Positions 44,066 through 52,162 of a DNA stretch of 64,000 nucleotides are shown here, in pieces. The position numbers and the translations under genes were made by a program. Each line of letters opens with the position of its first letter. Position 1 is the first letter of the stretch. The stretch lies in assembly GCA_018667355.1 (NCBI GenBank), contig JABIVC010000015.1:1-64000 (forward strand), in the 5' to 3' direction. The notes under the pieces are model-generated. The model was not told the DNA's origin. It did not search any database and was given only the letters and a program-made list of their open reading frames with translations. This DNA comes from Gammaproteobacteria bacterium. Lineage in GTDB: Bacteria; Pseudomonadota; Gammaproteobacteria; GCA-002705445; GCA-002716945.

Positions 44066-45237
44066 TGGAAAAAGTTTTAATTGAAGTATTAAATATTGGT
44101 ATAAAAGATAAAAGAAAAGACGCTGTTTGTTTTAAATTACCTTGTCTCTCAAAAATAGCAGTTGTTTCTACGAAGAATAAATATGCCGCTGCACCTGTTA
44201 TTTTATCAAAATCTCATATATCAAAAAGTACTCCAAAATATATTTTAGTTAATTCTGGAAATGCAAATGCTTGCACTGGTAAAATAGGTATGAATAATGC
44301 CGTCAAATGTACGAAAATATTATCTAAAAAATTTAAATGTAAGAAAGAAAATATACTTTTATCTTCAACAGGGATAATTGGTAGACAATTGCCCATTGAC
44401 AAAGTTATAAAGTCTTTAGATACCCATAACTTTAAATTTAAATCAACTTGGAAACAGGCTGCTACAGCAATTATGACAACTGATAAATTTAGTAAATATA
44501 TCAGCAGGTCATTTTTATTGCATAATACTAAGATAACGATAAACGCTATATGTAAGGGTGCGGGTATGATAGAACCTAATATGGCAACAATGTTATCTTT
44601 TATATCTATTAATATAGATTTAAAAAAGTCAGCATTAACAAAAATTCTTAAAAAATCAGTAAATTCTTCATTTAATATGATTTCTGTAGATGGTGATATG
44701 TCAACTAATGACACTGTTATGTTAATTACCACTGGAGAAAATAAAGATATTGATTTTAGTAATGATAAAAAAATGTTTAATGTACTAGAAAGCGAATTAA
44801 TTAAAGTATGTTGTGATTTATCAACAATGATAATAGATGATGGTGAGGGTTCAACAAAAATAATTAAGTTGAATATTCATAAGGCATATAATTTAAATCA
44901 AGCGAAGAAAATTTCTTATAGCCTTGCTAATTCTAACTTAATTAAAACTGCAATGTATGGAGCCGACCCTAATTGGGGAAGAATTATAGCTAGACTAGGA
45001 TCTATTAATAATATTAATTTTACTGATAAAAAAGTTATCCTAAAAATCAATAACATTATGGTCTATAAAAATGGCATACAGTATGATAAATGTGATTTGA
45101 AAAAACTAAATAAATCTATGATGAAAAAAAATATAGTAATTGATCTTTTTATTAACTCTGGGAATGCCAGTCATTCAGTCTTAACATCAGATTTATCTCA
45201 TGAGTATATACATATTAATTCTGCCTATACTACTTAA
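44062..45237 (+). CDS. argJ: Bifunctional ornithine acetyltransferase/N-acetylglutamate synthase
   Basis: ArgJ recycles the acetyl group in arginine synthesis. The 391-residue precursor has NSGNANACTGKIG, LLSSTGIIGRQLP, and the self-cleavage site in KGAGMIEPNMATMLSF with the threonine nucleophile after ALA/MA. GADPNWGRIIARLG near the C terminus is conserved. It overlaps secA by four bases; an ATG three bases later is an alternative start. Confidence 0.95.
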   Translation: MMEKVLIEVLNIGIKDKRKDAVCFKLPCLSKIAVVSTKNKYAAAPVILSKSHISKSTPKYILVNSGNANACTGKIGMNNAVKCTKILSKKFKCKKENILLSSTGIIGRQLPIDKVIKSLDTHNFKFKSTWKQAATAIMTTDKFSKYISRSFLLHNTKITINAICKGAGMIEPNMATMLSFISINIDLKKSALTKILKKSVNSSFNMISVDGDMSTNDTVMLITTGENKDIDFSNDKKMFNVLESELIKVCCDLSTMIIDDGEGSTKIIKLNIHKAYNLNQAKKISYSLANSNLIKTAMYGADPNWGRIIARLGSINNINFTDKKVILKINNIMVYKNGIQYDKCDLKKLNKSMMKKNIVIDLFINSGNASHSVLTSDLSHEYIHINSAYTT

Positions 45238-45240
45238 TCA

Positions 45241-46164
45241 ATGAGTATAGATATTGAATGTTCAGTAGCAATTATTAGAAATAATAATGGATACTTATTC
45301 TCTCAGCGTTTAAAAAAACCATTCCTAAACTATTTTGAGTTTCCCGGTGGCAAAGTAGAAAATAATGAGACCCCAGAGGAATGCCTAATCCGTGAATGCT
45401 ATGAAGAATTAGACATCAAAATTAAAAAGACTAAATATTATGGTCATATAATTCATTTATATGGAGAACTCTCTGTGAGATTGCATATATTTGATATTAT
45501 CGATTTTAATGGCAATATAAAATCTAACGAAAAACAAAATCTCAAGTATATTGATTATTTTAGATCCTCCGTGCTCTTTCTTGAATCGACATCTAGAGTC
45601 TTAAATAGGATTACTCTAAAAGAGTTATTATTTATAACACCACAAAAATATACCAGCTTTCTAAAAAATGTTAGCTATTTTAAGAATAATAACTCTTTCA
45701 TTAGACTACGGTCATTTGATTATACTTATTCCCAATATATTCTGGCTGCAAAAAGTATATCTAATCTATGTAACATAACTAAAACCCCGTTAGTTATTGA
45801 TAAAAAATATTCTGAAAAATTAAAAGACTTAGATTATAACGGTATTCATTATACATCTGAGGATTTAAATAACATTAGGATGCATCAATATATTAGAAAA
45901 AAAGGACTAACATATTCTGCATCATGTCATAATTTAGATGATATTTTGATCGCTAATCAATATAATTTTGATTTTATATTATTGTCTCCAGTTATTACAT
46001 CTAAATATAATTATAAAACACATGGGTGGGAAAACTTTATGAGACTTGTTATCAATGCAAATATGCCAGTTTTCGCATTAGGTGGTATAAAAAAAAATGA
46101 TTTAAAAATATGTAAATCTAATGGTGGTTTTGGGATTTCAGGTATAGATGATTTCTGGTTATGA
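45241..46164 (+). CDS. Nudix hydrolase-thiamine phosphate synthase-like fusion
   Basis: The 307-residue protein joins a MutT-type Nudix domain (residues about 1-130) to a ThiE-like TIM barrel (about 140-305). The Nudix box GGKVENNETPEECLIRECYEELDI is complete. The ThiE-like part has SASCHNLDDILIANQYNFDFILLSPV and PVFALGGIKKNDL. Such MutT-ThiE fusions are a known gammaproteobacterial arrangement next to zapD and coaE. MutT-type activity removes oxidised dGTP; the function of the barrel is uncertain. Confidence 0.88.
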   Translation: MSIDIECSVAIIRNNNGYLFSQRLKKPFLNYFEFPGGKVENNETPEECLIRECYEELDIKIKKTKYYGHIIHLYGELSVRLHIFDIIDFNGNIKSNEKQNLKYIDYFRSSVLFLESTSRVLNRITLKELLFITPQKYTSFLKNVSYFKNNNSFIRLRSFDYTYSQYILAAKSISNLCNITKTPLVIDKKYSEKLKDLDYNGIHYTSEDLNNIRMHQYIRKKGLTYSASCHNLDDILIANQYNFDFILLSPVITSKYNYKTHGWENFMRLVINANMPVFALGGIKKNDLKICKSNGGFGISGIDDFWL

Positions 46165-46165
46165 T

Positions 46166-46939
46166 TTATAGGGAGCAGGTAGTTAGAATAAATGTAACAT
46201 CTTCCTGATATGGAACTAAATTATTTTTATCATCTTTAGTCATAAACATAATGGTTAACCTTTGTTTACCTACACTTATTTGTGGGTAGTAGTATAAATC
46301 AGATGTGAGAGTCACTCTTATTAATAGTATATTTCTTTGTGTATTATGCCTCTCTATGAAAAATCCTTTCTCTGCCATCTTATCTTCAAATCTACCAGAT
46401 TTTCTTATCACTTCTAAGATAAAGTCTATGGAGCGTTTAATAAATTGTAATGGTTCTAGCCACAAATCAATTTGTGTTTCCCTAATTAATATATCTCTTG
46501 ATAACCAGAAATCTACAGAGCTTGGTTGTAGTTGAGTAAAACTATTTTTTAGAATTGTTTTAAATAGAATATCATGCTCTAAATAGTCTAAATAATTTGA
46601 TTCTAACCCATGCAGTAATTGCAGAAGCATACTTTGCTTTTCTAAAACAGAGTTTAATTTATTCTCATCCGCCTTTGCCTCAGGTGCCTCTTTAATTTTT
46701 TTAAAATATATATATTGATTCTCTATTTCCCTTATTAATTCAGATTTTATATCACCCCTAGATAAAATCTCATATAGCTCTGTTAATGCGAGTACAGATA
46801 TATAATTTTCAGTCTTATTCTCTTTGCCCTTGAAATAATTAATCTTATTTAATAAAGACTCAAGTTTAATAAATTTCCTAATTTTTTCTTGTACAGGTTC
46901 TTCATATATTGATACCTGGTTATCTGATAAACTATTCAT
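46166..46939 (-). CDS. zapD: Cell division protein ZapD
   Basis: ZapD bundles FtsZ filaments at the division site. The 257-residue protein has the family's YEEPVQEKIRKFIKLESLL at the N terminus, an all-helical first half, and a C-terminal beta domain with ISVGKQRLTIMFM. It overlaps coaE by four bases, the standard gammaproteobacterial pairing. Its stop is one base from the convergent Nudix-ThiE gene. Confidence 0.93.
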   Translation of the reverse strand: MNSLSDNQVSIYEEPVQEKIRKFIKLESLLNKINYFKGKENKTENYISVLALTELYEILSRGDIKSELIREIENQYIYFKKIKEAPEAKADENKLNSVLEKQSMLLQLLHGLESNYLDYLEHDILFKTILKNSFTQLQPSSVDFWLSRDILIRETQIDLWLEPLQFIKRSIDFILEVIRKSGRFEDKMAEKGFFIERHNTQRNILLIRVTLTSDLYYYPQISVGKQRLTIMFMTKDDKNNLVPYQEDVTFILTTCSL

Positions 46940-47511
46940 TTTTTTAATTGGTTATATAATTTATTAAATCTCGCATATAATAATTCTATAGTATCATTGT
47001 TTGATATTACATAGTCAGAGTTATTTTTATAATATAAGTTACTCTTTTGATATCTATTAAATGTCATGAAGTCTTTAATATCTTTATTATTTCTATTCAA
47101 ATACCTTTCTTTTCTTATATTTAACTTTGCCTCTATAGTTATAACTTTAAATTTAGATTTTATATTATTAATAGTTTCAATTAGAGGTAATTCTAGAACA
47201 ATATCTTTTCCAAAATGATCAATCACCATGTTAATTTTTTTGAAAAAAACTGGATGAACTATTTTATTAATTATATCTTTCGCTATAGTTGAGGATAAGA
47301 ATATCTGTTTTAATTTATTCACTGAAATATTATTCCCATTATTCAGATCTGTAAATTGGTTATTTAATTCTTTTTTAATGCTATCATTACTAGCAATGAG
47401 TTCTTTTGCAAACATATCTGAATTAATATAATGATAGCCTTTTCTTTGGAAACACTTACTTAATGTTGATTTGCCAGCACCTATCTTTCCAGAAATAATT
47501 ATTAGTTGCAT
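46936..47511 (-). CDS. coaE: Dephospho-CoA kinase
   Basis: CoaE phosphorylates dephospho-CoA in the last step of CoA synthesis. The 191 residues contain the P-loop ISGKIGAGKSTLSKCF, YHYINSDMFAKELI, KIVHPVFFKKI and VLELPLIE. The lid part RKERYLNRNNKDIKDFMTFNRYQ is lysine and asparagine rich, as is the genome. Gene order coaE-zapD is conserved; the usual yacG is not found. Confidence 0.92.
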   Translation of the reverse strand: MQLIIISGKIGAGKSTLSKCFQRKGYHYINSDMFAKELIASNDSIKKELNNQFTDLNNGNNISVNKLKQIFLSSTIAKDIINKIVHPVFFKKINMVIDHFGKDIVLELPLIETINNIKSKFKVITIEAKLNIRKERYLNRNNKDIKDFMTFNRYQKSNLYYKNNSDYVISNNDTIELLYARFNKLYNQLKK

Positions 47512-47515
47512 TTTT

Positions 47516-47593
47516 TCATCGTAAAATAACTGTTAACAGTATTCCTATAAACATAATTATAGACAATGTCATTAGTAGCGGTATTCTTCTCAT
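47516..47593 (-). CDS. Possible 25-residue single-pass membrane peptide
   Basis: An ATG-to-TGA frame in the 89-base gap between the PP0621-type gene and coaE encodes MRRIPLLMTLSIIMFIGILL followed by TVILR. Positive charges flank a hydrophobic helix, which is what a real membrane peptide looks like. It starts seven bases after the upstream stop and ends four bases before coaE. No clear Shine-Dalgarno is seen. It may be only a chance frame. Confidence 0.4.
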   Translation of the reverse strand: MRRIPLLMTLSIIMFIGILLTVILR

Positions 47594-47600
47594 TTTAATC

Positions 47601-47798
47601 TCACTTATAATTCTTACATTTTTTATAATTTATATTATTATTCTCACAATAGTCTTCACTGGTAACATACACCTTGCAGTGTTTGCAAAACTTGATTTCA
47701 TTAGCTGTATTCTTAACAACTTTCATTTTTTTTCTTAGCAATGATCTAGCTAATACATACACTAAAAAAATTACTAAAACTATTATAATTATACGCAT
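47601..47798 (-). CDS. PP0621-type small membrane zinc-finger protein
   Basis: The 65-residue protein has a membrane helix at residues 2-17 (IIIIVLVIFLVYVLA), a basic stretch, then a cysteine motif CKHCKVYVTSEDYC with a further C near the end. This layout matches the PP0621 family of gammaproteobacteria, of unknown function, often found near coaE and zapD. It reads toward coaE and is probably the first gene of that operon. Confidence 0.72.
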   Translation of the reverse strand: MRIIIIVLVIFLVYVLARSLLRKKMKVVKNTANEIKFCKHCKVYVTSEDYCENNNINYKKCKNYK

Positions 47799-47901
47799 AT
47801 TTTAATTTTGAATGGTATTATTTTACTATTATAGACTATAATATATGATTCTAGTTTAAATATTAACCAATGATTGGCATTAATACTTGAAGGCACTATA
47901 C

Positions 47902-48645
47902 ATGGATAATAAAAAAGTTATATTATATATCGTAAATTGGATTAAGGATTATGTCAGTTCCTCAAATTATGATATCAAGAGTTTAGTGGTAGGTGTTTCA
48001 GGTGGTATTGATTCTGCCTTAACTAGCATTTTGTGTGCAAAGACCGGCATTCAAACAATAGCCATAAAGATACCATTGAAAACTAAAGATTTAACTCTAA
48101 GCAAAGGACATTGTGATTTTCTAATTTCTAATTATGATAATGTGAAAGTTCATCAGGTAGATTTGACTGAAACTTTTGATAAATTTCATGAATCATGCAT
48201 GTCTATTGGCTTCACTAATGATTTAGGCTTTGCGAATAGTAAATCAAGATTAAGAATGATGCTTCTATATCAGGCTGCATCTAGTTACTCAGGAATAGTT
48301 GTCGGAACTGGAAATAAAGTTGAGGATTTTGGTGTTGGTTTTTATACAAAATATGGTGATGGAGGAGTCGACATATCTCCTATTGCAGATTTGACGAAAT
48401 CAGATGTTAGGTCTCTGGCAAAAGACTTAGGAGTTTCTGATGATATACTAAAGTCTCCTCCTACTGATGGTCTTTGGGATGATGACAGAACAGATGAACA
48501 GCAATTAGAACTTTCTTATGAAGATCTTGAAGACGCTATGTCTAATGAGAATAGTATCCATAGAAAAAAATATTTAGATATTAGAAAAAGAAATATTCAT
48601 AAAATGAAAGCCATCCCAGTATGCATCATAAAGGACAAAAACTAA
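47902..48645 (+). CDS. nadE: NH3-dependent NAD synthetase
   Basis: NadE amidates nicotinate adenine dinucleotide to NAD. I start at the ATG with AAGG eight bases upstream; a TTG five codons earlier is possible. The 247-residue protein has the PP-loop GVSGGIDSALTSIL, GTGNKVEDFGVGFYTKYGDGGVDISPIADL and TDGLWDDDRTDEQQL. There is no glutaminase domain. Its stop overlaps the convergent bamD stop. nadA at 57961 belongs to the same pathway. Confidence 0.95.
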   Translation: MDNKKVILYIVNWIKDYVSSSNYDIKSLVVGVSGGIDSALTSILCAKTGIQTIAIKIPLKTKDLTLSKGHCDFLISNYDNVKVHQVDLTETFDKFHESCMSIGFTNDLGFANSKSRLRMMLLYQAASSYSGIVVGTGNKVEDFGVGFYTKYGDGGVDISPIADLTKSDVRSLAKDLGVSDDILKSPPTDGLWDDDRTDEQQLELSYEDLEDAMSNENSIHRKKYLDIRKRNIHKMKAIPVCIIKDKN

Positions 48646-49517
48646 AAGTAATTATATATATTTAGAAAATCAAACCAGCTTGATGATTTATCTTTTTTGA
48701 TTCCTTCTTTTTTCGCAACTTTAACTACTTTCTTAGTTATTATAATCCCGTTCTTATTTGTTATTGTGTATTCAGGATAATTTTCTTTTAAAACTCTAGC
48801 TGAGTCAATTGCCAAGTCATTCATATTTAGATAATTGTAGCTATCTATGAGTATTAGCAAGGCATCTTCTGTACTTGGAGTCCCATTATAATTAGTTAAC
48901 AAATACTTAACTCTTTCTATCGCTGCTATATGAGCATTTCTCTTAACATAATACTTAGCTATATATAACTCATTCCTTGCCATCATGTTTTTAATATACA
49001 ATAGCCTATTTCTAGAATCTTTCGCATATTTACTATCAGGAAATTTATTTATTACTATTGAGAAATCATCAAAAGATTTCTTTAATTTCGATACATCGTA
49101 TTTTGATGGATCTTGGGCAAATAATTTGGTTATAAAGTTGGAATCTTTATCAAAATTAGCTAATGCACGTAAATAGTATGCATATGAAACTTGAGGGTGA
49201 TTTGGATATAGTCTAATGAATCTGTCTGCATTAACAATTGCCTCAGATTTTAAGTTTGATTGATATGAGGCATATGCCAGGTCAAGCATGGATTGTGTAG
49301 AATATATTCCAAATGGATATCGTGCCTCCAATATATCAAAGTATATGATGGCATTCGGGTAATCTTCCGCATCTAGAAAAGCCTTCCCTTCTCCATATAT
49401 CTGAGCTGCAGTCATGCCTATGGTAGGGTCTGGCTCTTTAAACACACCCTCCATATATGAACAGCTAGATAATAATAGACTAAAGATAAGGTTTATAAGA
49501 AGTATTTTTGCTTTCAT
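48642..49517 (-). CDS. bamD: Outer membrane assembly lipoprotein BamD
   Basis: BamD is an essential lipoprotein of the complex that inserts outer membrane beta-barrels. The 291-residue product has a lipoprotein signal with lipobox LLSSC and TPR-like repeats starting AAQIYGEGKAFLDAEDYPNAI, with ARYPFG and RLYPNHPQVSYAYYLRAL. It is divergent from rluD across 35 bp, the classic arrangement. The tail is lysine rich and slightly long. Confidence 0.95.
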   Translation of the reverse strand: MKAKILLINLIFSLLLSSCSYMEGVFKEPDPTIGMTAAQIYGEGKAFLDAEDYPNAIIYFDILEARYPFGIYSTQSMLDLAYASYQSNLKSEAIVNADRFIRLYPNHPQVSYAYYLRALANFDKDSNFITKLFAQDPSKYDVSKLKKSFDDFSIVINKFPDSKYAKDSRNRLLYIKNMMARNELYIAKYYVKRNAHIAAIERVKYLLTNYNGTPSTEDALLILIDSYNYLNMNDLAIDSARVLKENYPEYTITNKNGIIITKKVVKVAKKEGIKKDKSSSWFDFLNIYNYF

Positions 49518-49552
49518 TTTGTTATTATAGATTAGTTACGTGAGAATACACC

Positions 49553-50509
49553 ATGAAAAATGTCACTTTTTACAAGTTTGATATTGAGCCAGAAAATAAC
49601 CAAAGGTTAGATCAGCTAATATCGTCACATTTGCCTGAATACTCAAGATCAACTATTAAGAACTGGATTAATGCAGACAAAATTTTAGTAAATGGCAAAG
49701 CTTGCACTCCCAAAGATAAAATATCGAGTAAATCTGAAATTGAGATTGAGGTTCATCTTAATGAAGATGTCGATATTATTGCAGAAGATATTAATTTAAA
49801 TATATTACATGAGGATGATGATTTAATTATTGTCAATAAAAGTAGTGGAATGGTGACTCATACTGCAGTCGGAAATTATTCAGGAACTTTGCAAAATGCT
49901 CTATTATTTAAATATCCTGAGTTAAGAAATGTACCTAGATCTGGAATTATACATCGCTTAGATAAACAAACATCAGGGTTGCTTATAATAGCAAGACATC
50001 TTCAAGCTCATAATAACTTAATACAACAAATTCAAAATAGATCAATAATAAAAAAATATTTGACCATCGCATCGGGGGTTCTGAAGAGTATAAGTATAAT
50101 AGATGAGAGGATAGGTAGGCATAAAATTAATAGAAAGAAAATGGCAGTAACGAGTTCAGGAAAAGAGTCTATTTCAAAACTTAAAATTTTGAGAAGATAT
50201 GAAAAAGCTTCCTTGGCCGAAGTAGAACTCATTACAGGAAGAACACATCAGATACGTGTACATTTATCTTTTATAGGACATCCAGTGCTAGGTGATAAAT
50301 TATATGGTTTCCGAAAAACATTGTTTTCTAAAAACATAGAGTTAATGAAATACTTAGATTCATATAATGGTCATACGCTTCATGCTATGTCATTAGAATT
50401 TAAACACCCCTCTACCAGAGAAAGATTCTTTATTGAGTGTTTGCCGCCATCAGAGTTCATACAGATTCAATCATTAGTCGAGAAACATAGTTATGCCAAT
50501 TCAAATTAA
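49553..50509 (+). CDS. rluD: 23S rRNA pseudouridine synthase RluD
   Basis: RluD makes pseudouridines 1911, 1915 and 1917 of 23S rRNA. The 318-residue protein has an S4 domain (RLDQLISSHLPEYSRSTIKNWI) and the catalytic RSGIIHRLDKQTSGLLIIA. It also has VTGRTHQIRVHL-like LITGRTHQIRVHLSFIGHPVLGDKLYG. The position opposite bamD and before pgeF identifies it as RluD rather than RluC. It overlaps pgeF by 17 bases. Confidence 0.95.
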   Translation: MKNVTFYKFDIEPENNQRLDQLISSHLPEYSRSTIKNWINADKILVNGKACTPKDKISSKSEIEIEVHLNEDVDIIAEDINLNILHEDDDLIIVNKSSGMVTHTAVGNYSGTLQNALLFKYPELRNVPRSGIIHRLDKQTSGLLIIARHLQAHNNLIQQIQNRSIIKKYLTIASGVLKSISIIDERIGRHKINRKKMAVTSSGKESISKLKILRRYEKASLAEVELITGRTHQIRVHLSFIGHPVLGDKLYGFRKTLFSKNIELMKYLDSYNGHTLHAMSLEFKHPSTRERFFIECLPPSEFIQIQSLVEKHSYANSN

Positions 50510-51218
50510 ACCTGTTATCTGGGAAGTGCCCGGAAATATTAAAGCGTTTTCTACCACTCGTATAGGGGGATATAGTAAAGGTGAATTCAAAGATTCTAAT
50601 TTAAGCTTAGATGTTGGTGATGAACAGACTAATGTTAAAAAAAATAGAAGAGATATTAAAAAATCATTAAACCTTAAGATGGAACCATGCTGGATGAAGC
50701 AAATTCATAGTTCTACAATAAGAAAGGTTAAGGAACCAACATCTGGGCTGGTATGTGATGCATCGTATACAAATGTTGTTGGTTTGCCATGTGTTGTCTT
50801 ATCTGCTGATTGTTTACCTATACTGGTATGTAATAAACATGGAACTAAAGTTGGCGTAATTCATTCTGGCTGGAGAGGTCTACATAATGGAGTAATAACA
50901 AAATTTATAAAAAGGTTTTCTAGTAATCCATCAGAAATTATTTGCTGGATTGGTCCTTCTATTAGTCAGTTGAATTATTTGGTTCGCGAAGATGTTTATA
51001 ATAAACTATCAAAAATATCTACAAAAATATTTAACAGGTTTGATGAAGAACATTGGGGTCTTGATTTAAAAAAAGGAGCTAAAATTTTCTTAAAAGAGGC
51101 TGGCGTTAAAAAAATATATACTGATGAAATGTGTACCTATCAGAGTTCAAATTTATATTATTCATATAGGAGTGAGACCAATACGGGTAGAATTGCATCA
51201 CTAATTTGGATAGAATAA
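50493..51218 (+). CDS. pgeF: Peptidoglycan editing factor/purine nucleoside phosphorylase
   Basis: The 241-residue protein is of the YfiH/LACC1 family: FSTTRIGGYSKG, LKMEPCWMKQIHSS, LSADCLPILVC and GVIHSGWRGLHNGV supply the metal-binding Cys and His residues. YTDEMCTYQSSNLYYSYRSE closes the protein. The family acts on purine nucleosides, and PgeF removes wrong amino acids from muropeptide precursors. It follows rluD as in most gammaproteobacteria. Confidence 0.92.
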   Translation: MPIQIKPVIWEVPGNIKAFSTTRIGGYSKGEFKDSNLSLDVGDEQTNVKKNRRDIKKSLNLKMEPCWMKQIHSSTIRKVKEPTSGLVCDASYTNVVGLPCVVLSADCLPILVCNKHGTKVGVIHSGWRGLHNGVITKFIKRFSSNPSEIICWIGPSISQLNYLVREDVYNKLSKISTKIFNRFDEEHWGLDLKKGAKIFLKEAGVKKIYTDEMCTYQSSNLYYSYRSETNTGRIASLIWIE

Positions 51219-51244
51219 CCTATAATAAATAGATAGGGCAAGCG

Positions 51245-52159
51245 ATGATAAATAAAATAATGAATTCCATTAAATCTATAAGTGTATTTAATGTTTTTGT
51301 TTCCATACTCATTATTGGTCTTCTTTATGGCGGGATGTCCTTATATTTAAAATATACTGGTTTCTCTAAGTTCATGAATAAGACAAGAATCATTGCTGTC
51401 AAGGCTATACCAGTCAAAATTGATATAGCACAGAATACATATCGTGCATTGTCAGTTATTGAGTCACTGGACTCAATTGATGTGACATCTAAAGTTAATG
51501 GTCTTTTGGATAAAGTTCATTACAAGGAAAGTAGTCTTGTAAATGAAGGAGATTTACTTTTTTCAATCATATCCTCGGATTCAATAGGCTTAACTAAAAT
51601 ATATGCTCCATTCACAGGGATAGCAGGTCTCAGTAAAAAAGATATGGGAGATGCAGTTATCAAAGGAGAAATACTTACATCTTTAGATGAATATAGTTTT
51701 ATGAAACTCCCGGTTAATTTACCAGAACGAATACTTGGTTATTTGAATAAGAGTCTAAAATTTGTGGCTTATACAGATAGTGTACCCGGCATCGAATATA
51801 AGGGAACATTGGAATATATAGATACTAGAATAGATACTAAAACAAGAACTATTAGTGCTTATGCTTTATTAGAAAATAAAAAAAATATATTGAAGCCTGG
51901 CTTGTTAATGAAAATGGATGTCTTTTTAGAAGAACGAGAAGATGCAATTTTAATACCTGAGAATTCATTATTAAATATAAACAAGAAACACTTTGTTTAT
52001 ATTGTAGATAATGATGTTGCGAAGTTGAAACCTGTACAGATAGGTATTCGTAATAATGCATTTATAGAAATTATGTCTGGATTGAATTCTTTTGATAAAG
52101 TGATATACATGGGTCATGAAAAATTGAAAGATGGATCTAAGATAAAAGTTATAGAGTAA
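51245..52159 (+). CDS. RND efflux periplasmic adaptor
   Basis: The 304-residue protein has an N-terminal membrane anchor (about residues 13-37). A lipoyl-like domain follows (SIDVTSKVNGLLDKVHYKESSLVNEGDLLF, then IYAPFTGIAGLSKKDMGDAV), with beta-barrel and C-terminal domains after it. It bridges the RND pump and an outer membrane channel. It is shorter than AcrA, with little coiled hairpin. It lies three bases before the pump gene; no outer membrane factor is in the window. Confidence 0.9.
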   Translation: MINKIMNSIKSISVFNVFVSILIIGLLYGGMSLYLKYTGFSKFMNKTRIIAVKAIPVKIDIAQNTYRALSVIESLDSIDVTSKVNGLLDKVHYKESSLVNEGDLLFSIISSDSIGLTKIYAPFTGIAGLSKKDMGDAVIKGEILTSLDEYSFMKLPVNLPERILGYLNKSLKFVAYTDSVPGIEYKGTLEYIDTRIDTKTRTISAYALLENKKNILKPGLLMKMDVFLEEREDAILIPENSLLNINKKHFVYIVDNDVAKLKPVQIGIRNNAFIEIMSGLNSFDKVIYMGHEKLKDGSKIKVIE

Positions 52160-52162
52160 TAA

